A stretch of 7,510 bases of DNA from Methylococcaceae bacterium. Lineage in GTDB: Bacteria; Pseudomonadota; Gammaproteobacteria; Methylococcales; Methylococcaceae. The DNA is taken from contig VEPB01000222.1 in assembly GCA_012026715.1 (NCBI GenBank), positions 1 through 7,510 on the forward strand, given 5' to 3'. The notes under the pieces are model-generated. The model made no database searches, was not told the origin of the DNA, and saw only the letters and a program-made list of their open reading frames with translations. Below are positions 5,545 to 7,510 of this stretch, in pieces; the stretch's first letter is position 1, and each line of letters opens with the position of its first letter. Made by a program: the position numbers and the translations under genes.

Positions 5545-7510
5545 ATGCGCCTGTTCACCTGCCGTTTTGGTTCGTTTCTGATCATCCGGGCCGAACTGGA
5601 TTCGCCGCTTGAGCCACCGCTGAGACTGTTCGCCGACGGCATCCCGCTCGACAAGCCTTATCTGGGGGTTCCGCTCGCCGGCACCCGGGACTTTTTTCTG
5701 GTGGCGCGGGCGCCGGCCACCCTGACCAAGGCCGCAACCCTCGAACTGCAGGACTCCGCAGGCGCCCGCTTCGACTGGGCCATACCCCCCCGAACCGCTA
5801 GCGCCACGGCATGGAGCAAGCGAGTGGCGGCACCGGACTCGCTGACCTTGCTGAATACCCTGTTCAAGAACTTTACCGGGCTGTTCGGCGAGCAACCGGC
5901 CGACTTTTGGCTCGACCTGATACAGCGAATCGGTGGCCGCATCGACTCGACCACGATCACCCTGGCGGATGGCCGAAGCTATTTCCGGATCAGTCACCAC
6001 CGGCAAAAGGTGACGCCTGGAGTGGTCCCGCTCCGATTTCTTCGGCCGGGGCAATCCGAACCCAATCCCGACTCGGTCGGCCTGTTGGACCCACGTTACT
6101 TGCACGGTCTGCTCGCCCCCAGATTCATCGAGGCAGCAGGCCCCCGCCCCCTGTTCATTCAGTGGAACGAGTCGGTTGTCCTGCCACTGATCACCACCCC
6201 CCCGGCGAATCCGGCCGTATCCGACGATCCCTTAGCCGCGATTCTCGCCGTCAACCCCGGCGATACCAGCGCCCTGGAAGAGTTCCTGCGGCACGTTGGC
6301 GGAATCAGACCGCCCTTGAACGCCGACGACCGGGCGCTGGCCGAAGGCCTGCGCAGCCGCATCACTGCGCTGGAGGGTCGAACGCTGGTGGGTTGGGCGG
6401 TCGACATCAACCGTCCGGGCGAACACATCGCCGTCGGCATCTCGGTGAACGGGCAGCTCCTTGGAACCGCCCAAGCCGATTTGCCCATCGGCAGAAGCCG
6501 GGGCGAAGAACCGGCGGGTAACCACGGATTCGCCTACGTCCTGCCGGCAAAGCTACTCGACGGCAAGGAGCACACGATCAGGCTGACCCTGCCGAATCGG
6601 CCGGATTACACGACGGGGCAATCCTTCAAGATCGGCAGTGCCCACTTTGACAGCGACTACCAGCTGGAAGGCGGGCGGCGGATCGCCGGCTGGCTGCGGG
6701 AGCGCTGCTTGGAGCGGCGACCAGCCACGGTCACGCTGTATCTCGATGGCTCCGCCACCAGCCACCGCCAGGTAGCGCAAGGCCGGAATGCGGAACTCGG
6801 CAAGTTTGAATTCGAGCTCCCGCACGGTCTCCAGGATGGCGCGGCTCATACCGCCCGCATCACGGTCCAGCGCGATGGCCGGGAACTGGCGCAACTGGGC
6901 GACCCTCTCGCCTACCAGGCCCGCTACCGCGGCGCCCTGGTGAAGTTGGACGCCACCCTGGTGGCCGGCTGGATCGTCAACGAAAGCGCGCCGGAGTTGC
7001 CGATCGCCCTGGACATGCATGTCAACGGCATCAAGGAATTCACCGCGGAGACCAAGCCGGTGCGGGATCGCAACGGACGCGGCGTGTTCGGCTTCACCTT
7101 CTATCTGGACGTGCCGAAGTCGGGCGAACGCTATCGATCCATCGCCTTTTACGTCGCCGGCACCCGCCACCGGGTGCTGGGGCCGGATCGGATACTGACG
7201 CAACCGGACAGCATCTTGGAATCGTTGAACAAGGCAACCGGCTTGCTACGCTCGACCGATCCCGACGGACGCACCCACGAATGGGTCCGGCGCCAGGTGC
7301 TGGAACCGCTGATCGGCGAACTGCGCAAATCTTCCAGCCTGCCGGCCAGCCTGACCTTGAATTTCAATCCCGTCATCCAGGCGGTCGAGCGGCGTCCCGC
7401 CGCCGAGATCATCGACGTGGTGGTGCCGGCCCATTCCGGGCTGGCGCAGACCCTGGCCTGCCTCGATAGCCTGGAGGCTGCCAACCCGGATAGGCGCTAT
7501 GAAGTCGTGG
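5545..7510 (+). CDS. Large multidomain protein entering a GT2 glycosyltransferase domain (partial)
   Basis: The frame is open from ATG 5545 to the right edge (655 codons, no stop seen), so the 3' end is missing. Residues 1-270 are of no family I recognise; they contain a beta-rich start (LRLFADGIPLDKPYLGVPL) and a helical stretch near 95-130. Three related modules of about 95 residues follow, marked by Gly-Trp at 283-284, 382-383 and 475-476. Residues 565-620 look like a linker. IIDVVVPAHSGLAQTLACLD from 622, then EVVV at the edge, is the characteristic first strand and helix of a GT2 (GT-A) glycosyltransferase. The donor-binding DxD motif must lie beyond the window. There is no signal peptide or membrane segment, so the visible part is probably cytoplasmic. 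ATG 5545 is forced, because an in-frame TGA lies at 5518 and no other start codon intervenes. The upstream 26 bases are pyrimidine-rich with no Shine-Dalgarno. A role in glycosylating the RTX protein or building a surface polysaccharide is inferred from context. Confidence 0.85.
   Translation, partial: MRLFTCRFGSFLIIRAELDSPLEPPLRLFADGIPLDKPYLGVPLAGTRDFFLVARAPATLTKAATLELQDSAGARFDWAIPPRTASATAWSKRVAAPDSLTLLNTLFKNFTGLFGEQPADFWLDLIQRIGGRIDSTTITLADGRSYFRISHHRQKVTPGVVPLRFLRPGQSEPNPDSVGLLDPRYLHGLLAPRFIEAAGPRPLFIQWNESVVLPLITTPPANPAVSDDPLAAILAVNPGDTSALEEFLRHVGGIRPPLNADDRALAEGLRSRITALEGRTLVGWAVDINRPGEHIAVGISVNGQLLGTAQADLPIGRSRGEEPAGNHGFAYVLPAKLLDGKEHTIRLTLPNRPDYTTGQSFKIGSAHFDSDYQLEGGRRIAGWLRERCLERRPATVTLYLDGSATSHRQVAQGRNAELGKFEFELPHGLQDGAAHTARITVQRDGRELAQLGDPLAYQARYRGALVKLDATLVAGWIVNESAPELPIALDMHVNGIKEFTAETKPVRDRNGRGVFGFTFYLDVPKSGERYRSIAFYVAGTRHRVLGPDRILTQPDSILESLNKATGLLRSTDPDGRTHEWVRRQVLEPLIGELRKSSSLPASLTLNFNPVIQAVERRPAAEIIDVVVPAHSGLAQTLACLDSLEAANPDRRYEVV

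Noticed and set aside
5811..6521. Plus-strand open frame out of register with the large glycosyltransferase
   Set aside because: It has an Arg/Pro/Gly-rich product with no domain. The register from 5545 carries the repeated Gly-Trp modules and the GT2 start, so this one is a shadow.

Overview
The window looks like part of a chromosome from a high-GC proteobacterium, most likely a gammaproteobacterium. The base composition, the PrtD/PrtE-like type I secretion proteins and the Shine-Dalgarno-type starts point that way, but nothing visible fixes a genus. It holds one secretion and glycosylation locus built around a divergent intergenic region at about 4405-4560. There are no mobile elements, RNA genes or CRISPR arrays, and coding density is high.

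Leftward (minus strand), three genes lie head to tail. They are a GT4-type glycosyltransferase (4404-3127), a PrtD-like type I secretion ABC transporter (3089-1377) and a HlyD/PrtE-like membrane fusion protein (1371-49). The gaps are 37 and 5 bases, so they are probably one operon. The third component of a type I secretion system, a TolC-like outer-membrane channel, is not in the window.

Rightward (plus strand), a 284-residue secreted RTX calcium-binding protein (4561-5415) has a strong ribosome binding site. Its central repeats run as tandem nonapeptides, and it ends in a typical RTX C-terminal secretion region. A nested stem spans its stop codon, and a very strong intrinsic terminator follows at 5479-5518. 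Only 26 bases after the terminator, a large protein starts at 5545 and runs off the right edge. It has an uncharacterised N-terminal region of about 270 residues, three copies of a roughly 95-residue beta-rich module marked by a Gly-Trp motif, and then the beginning of a GT2-family glycosyltransferase domain.

Read together, the simplest model (inference) is a small RTX protein exported by its own adjacent type I system, with two glycosyltransferases that may modify the cargo or a surface polysaccharide that anchors it. The shared promoter region contains a perfect 12-base palindrome that places a TATAAT hexamer on both strands, so cargo and exporter could be fired from a single symmetric -10 element.
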